Assembly (NCBI GenBank): GCA_011833715.1
Contig: CM022401.1
Span: 65,018,606-65,082,605 of the forward strand
Direction: 5' to 3'
DNA: 64,000 nucleotides
DNA from: Carcinoscorpius rotundicauda
Taxonomy: Eukaryota; Arthropoda; Merostomata; Xiphosura; Limulidae
The notes under the pieces were generated by a model. It ran no database searches, was not told the origin of the DNA, and saw only the letters and a program-made list of their open reading frames with translations. A program made the position numbers and the translations under genes. Positions within the stretch are counted from its first letter, which is position 1. Every line of letters starts with the position of its first letter. Below are positions 61,644 through 64,000 of this stretch, one piece after another.

Positions 61644-62759
61644 ATACCTTTTTCTTAAGTTGTTCTTCAATATTTTAATAGATGTGAAATTTATATTCAT
61701 GCTTGAAAGATGGAAGAATATCTTCTCTTTCATTTACCTTCATGAATTGTTAAAATGTATATTTTTAGCAATCTCAAAACTTTTGGTAATTACATCAGCA
61801 ATGTATTTTTACACCTGTTAGTCCAAGTTTAAGTACTAAAGCATATAATACTTCTGATAGATTGGAAGGAATTGTAAACTCTGTGTATTTAAGATGGTTA
61901 GAGTACAATTATATATATTTTTGAGGATAGGTGGTTATATTTAAATGTTTATCTGAATATGTAACCAAACTATTCAGAAGTGAAAATTGTTTTATCTTTC
62001 CTTTTGCATGTAAATATGTACACTGTTAAAATAAAATGAAATATTACTTAAGACTGAAAACCGTCACATAACTCAAACAGTTGAAAAAATGAAGCTGGAA
62101 TTTTTGCTGCATCATACGAAGACATAATGGTCAAGGATGTCTATATGATCGGATTGTTGAAACGACCGTTGTGAAACCATCGTTCTCGTATCGTAGATGG
62201 TTTATGAACAGGTTGCATGGACCCGAGGTGTGCTTTAGGCGCGACAACCTTACGACTTGATGACAACTACGCTGCAGGGCTATTGTTAAAATGCACAGTT
62301 GTCAGATAAAGCGTAATTGGACGTGGCAATTTGAACTGTAAAGATGGTAAGATGGTAAGACGCCAACATCGTTTTAATATATTCAGTTTTTCTCTCTGTA
62401 TACATATACATTTTAATAAAACTAACATTAGTTTTAACATTTTGTAATCTGCAAGAACTACGACAGTGTTTAGTTACCAGTAATTTACAAATATGTTTCA
62501 GTTCTTAATTTCAAATAAGGCTATAATTGTTACCTTTAGTTTCGAAACATGCTCTACTGATTAGTAACACATGAGCTTCAAGATTTAATTCAAAAAAAAT
62601 TTTTTTTTTTGAAATCGACCTTTTTGTAGTGTTTTTGAAACCAGGCCACAGGTGTCACTGATATACATAAAGTCGATCCTGCAATGGTCAACTATCAGCA
62701 CTACTAAACTGGTGGACTTCTTAAACAAGTTGTAGTTATTTATCCCCCTTCCCGTGGCC

Positions 62760-62869
62760 TCCGCCATAGGTATAAAACTTTTTAATGTTAAAAATCGGAT
62801 TTCGATAGCAGAGGTGGGTCGAGCACAGAGAGCCCATTGTAACAGCTTTGCGCTTAACAACAACCAAAC
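62760..62869 (+). repeat. SINE-B copy, diverged
   Basis: Reads ttaaaaatcggatttcgata, gaggtgggtcgagcacagag and agctttgcgcttaacaacaa; the head start is degraded. Confidence 0.72.
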
Positions 62870-63398
62870 GCAAAAGCAATTACTTTTTTAAAACATTGTA
62901 ATAGTTACCAATGATTAATGATATAGAAGTTAAGATAAAAATTGATTATTTAAATTGAATCAAATTAGGGAAACAGTTTTAACTAATTTAATACCAATTT
63001 ATTTGAAGTTCTTATTAGTGACAAATTACACAAGGGTAAGTAAAGTACGATCCACGATTACAGCGCCATTTCTAACCCATGTATTTGTTCCAATACAAAG
63101 GATTCCCTAAGCTTTTGCCATATGTAATTTGTGAGTAATATTCGCATATGTTATCGATATTTTTAGGTAAAGATCATCCGAAACTTCCACTGGTTATTAT
63201 TATGCTATCAGAGTTCAATAATTACGATATATTTTAACCATAAACACAGTCTATTCACGATAAACATTTTAATCTTTCATAAATTTAAAACAAAATGAAC
63301 TCCAGTTTGATTATGTCTGCTGTTTTCATCTTAGGTATGATCTTTCTTTTTTACCTTTTGTAATGTGACTATTGTGAAACATTTTTTTCTTCTTCTAG

Positions 63399-63455
63399 AA
63401 TGTCGCCCTTGTACAGAAGACGAATTATTGCAAAAATTCTGCACAAGCGACTTTG
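63399..63455 (+). CDS. Meteorin/meteorin-like protein, short exon starting the C-terminal domain
   Basis: This 57-bp exon follows a pyrimidine-rich acceptor (ttttttcttcttctag) and ends before the donor gtaagc. Its first two bases, AA, join the single G left by the exon at 57724-58109 to make a Glu codon. The translation is E-CRPCTEDELLQKFCTSDF, the hallmark start of the meteorin C-terminal region (CRPC...CTSDF in the family), with three cysteines. It ends in phase 1. In vertebrate proteins a Val or Ala follows CTSDF, which fits a codon beginning with G. The remaining C-terminal segment, roughly 110-120 residues in the family, is not visible before 64000 and is presumably on a later exon. Reading through the donor gives about 30 non-family residues and a stop, which is intron sequence. 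Confidence 0.86.
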
Positions 63456-64000
63456 GTAAGCATGGGTACTTTGTAATAGACAATAATTTCCAATCTTCTG
63501 GTGTGATAAGCTGTTCGTATCAAATCATAAGTACCTACAGGTTGGACATGTTATAATATATCATCTGCAAAACTAGCAAATCCCTCAAGTCTATTTCTTT
63601 TATATTATCCTTTCAATATTTCGTACGAAAGATGGGCATAAACAGAAAAAGTTAGAATAAAAAATGAATATCCCACTAATTCACAACATGTTTAGGATTT
63701 TCAATAAATTAAACAAGTTTAAAATTTAAATGAAAATACGAGGTGACATGAAAAACAAACAACTGAATGGTAACAAAACGAGCGAGGATTTTTAATGCCC
63801 TTTGTACTGTTATTATTAATTGAAAACAGAATGTTAGACATTTCAAAACGCTAAATTTAGTATCTGTTATGTACTGTTAGGTCTTGAAAGGGTGAGTGTA
63901 GTCATTAAACTGTACAAAAAAACACACGAAAGTTTTTGTACGGTTTTGTCCTTTTTGTGTATTTGGTGTTGTATTACGTATAAAACGAGAAAGGTAAATC

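Larger units (their letters stand above)
58110..63398 (+). other. Intron of the meteorin-like gene
   Basis: GT...AG phase-1 intron of about 5.3 kb between the two recognised exons. It holds four SINE copies or fragments (59.03, 60.90, 61.43 and 62.76 kb) and no other exon that I recognise. The phase agreement between the flanking exons argues that no coding exon has been skipped. Confidence 0.75.

Noticed and set aside
63365..63556. 63-codon ORF taken whole as a gene
   Set aside because: Only 63399-63455 is exon; the rest is intron on both sides of clear splice sites.

Overview
This is a eukaryotic genomic window, AT-rich and mostly non-coding, with long introns or intergenic DNA and many decayed mobile elements. 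The dominant signal is about 36 copies of one tRNA-derived SINE family (called SINE-A here) and about 19 copies of one or two smaller tRNA-headed families (SINE-B, SINE-C). From memory these families resemble repeats of horseshoe crab genomes (Limulus/Tachypleus), so a chelicerate, probably a xiphosuran, is the best guess. That taxonomic call is recollection plus inference and was not searched. There are no operons, CRISPR arrays, rRNA genes or convincing functional tRNA genes.

Layout. 0-14 kb: SINE copies in otherwise unrecognised DNA. 14.3-14.9 kb: decayed satellite-like array. 15.6 kb: weak exon candidate. 17.8-18.6 kb: Tc1-like transposase fossil on the minus strand. 19.5-19.9 kb: ~54-bp minisatellite. 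20-25.3 kb: SINE cluster. 25.6-25.9 kb: ~34-bp minisatellite. 26.48-26.66 kb: near-perfect foldback. 26.8-33.9 kb: SINE-dense, with nested and tandem insertions. 34.2-37.15 kb: decayed Helitron on the minus strand, with Rep, helicase and a candidate 3' hairpin. 38.16-40.17 kb: 5'-truncated non-LTR retrotransposon with reverse transcriptase motifs. 41.57-43.02 kb: nearly full-length but inactive Tc1-like transposon with matching terminal inverted repeats. 44.9-45.3 and 53.75-54.35 kb: two copies of an unnamed dispersed repeat.

Host genes. Two loci are supported. (1) A plus-strand meteorin/meteorin-like (METRN/METRNL family) gene: a 386-bp exon at 57724-58109 and a 57-bp exon at 63399-63455, joined by a 5.3-kb phase-1 intron. 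Splice sites, reading phase and family motifs all agree. The signal-peptide exon was not found and the C-terminal exon(s) should lie beyond the right edge. (2) A minus-strand 3'-terminal exon at 46194-46459 with a clean acceptor, a stop codon and an AATAAA signal 130 bp downstream. It encodes a basic, charged tail that I do not recognise.

No novel multi-gene system is visible. The points most worth following are the meteorin gene in a chelicerate-like genome, the unidentified terminal exon, a 3' tail shared by otherwise different SINE families, a deleted mini-SINE with intact target-site duplications, and minisatellites with dimeric higher-order structure.
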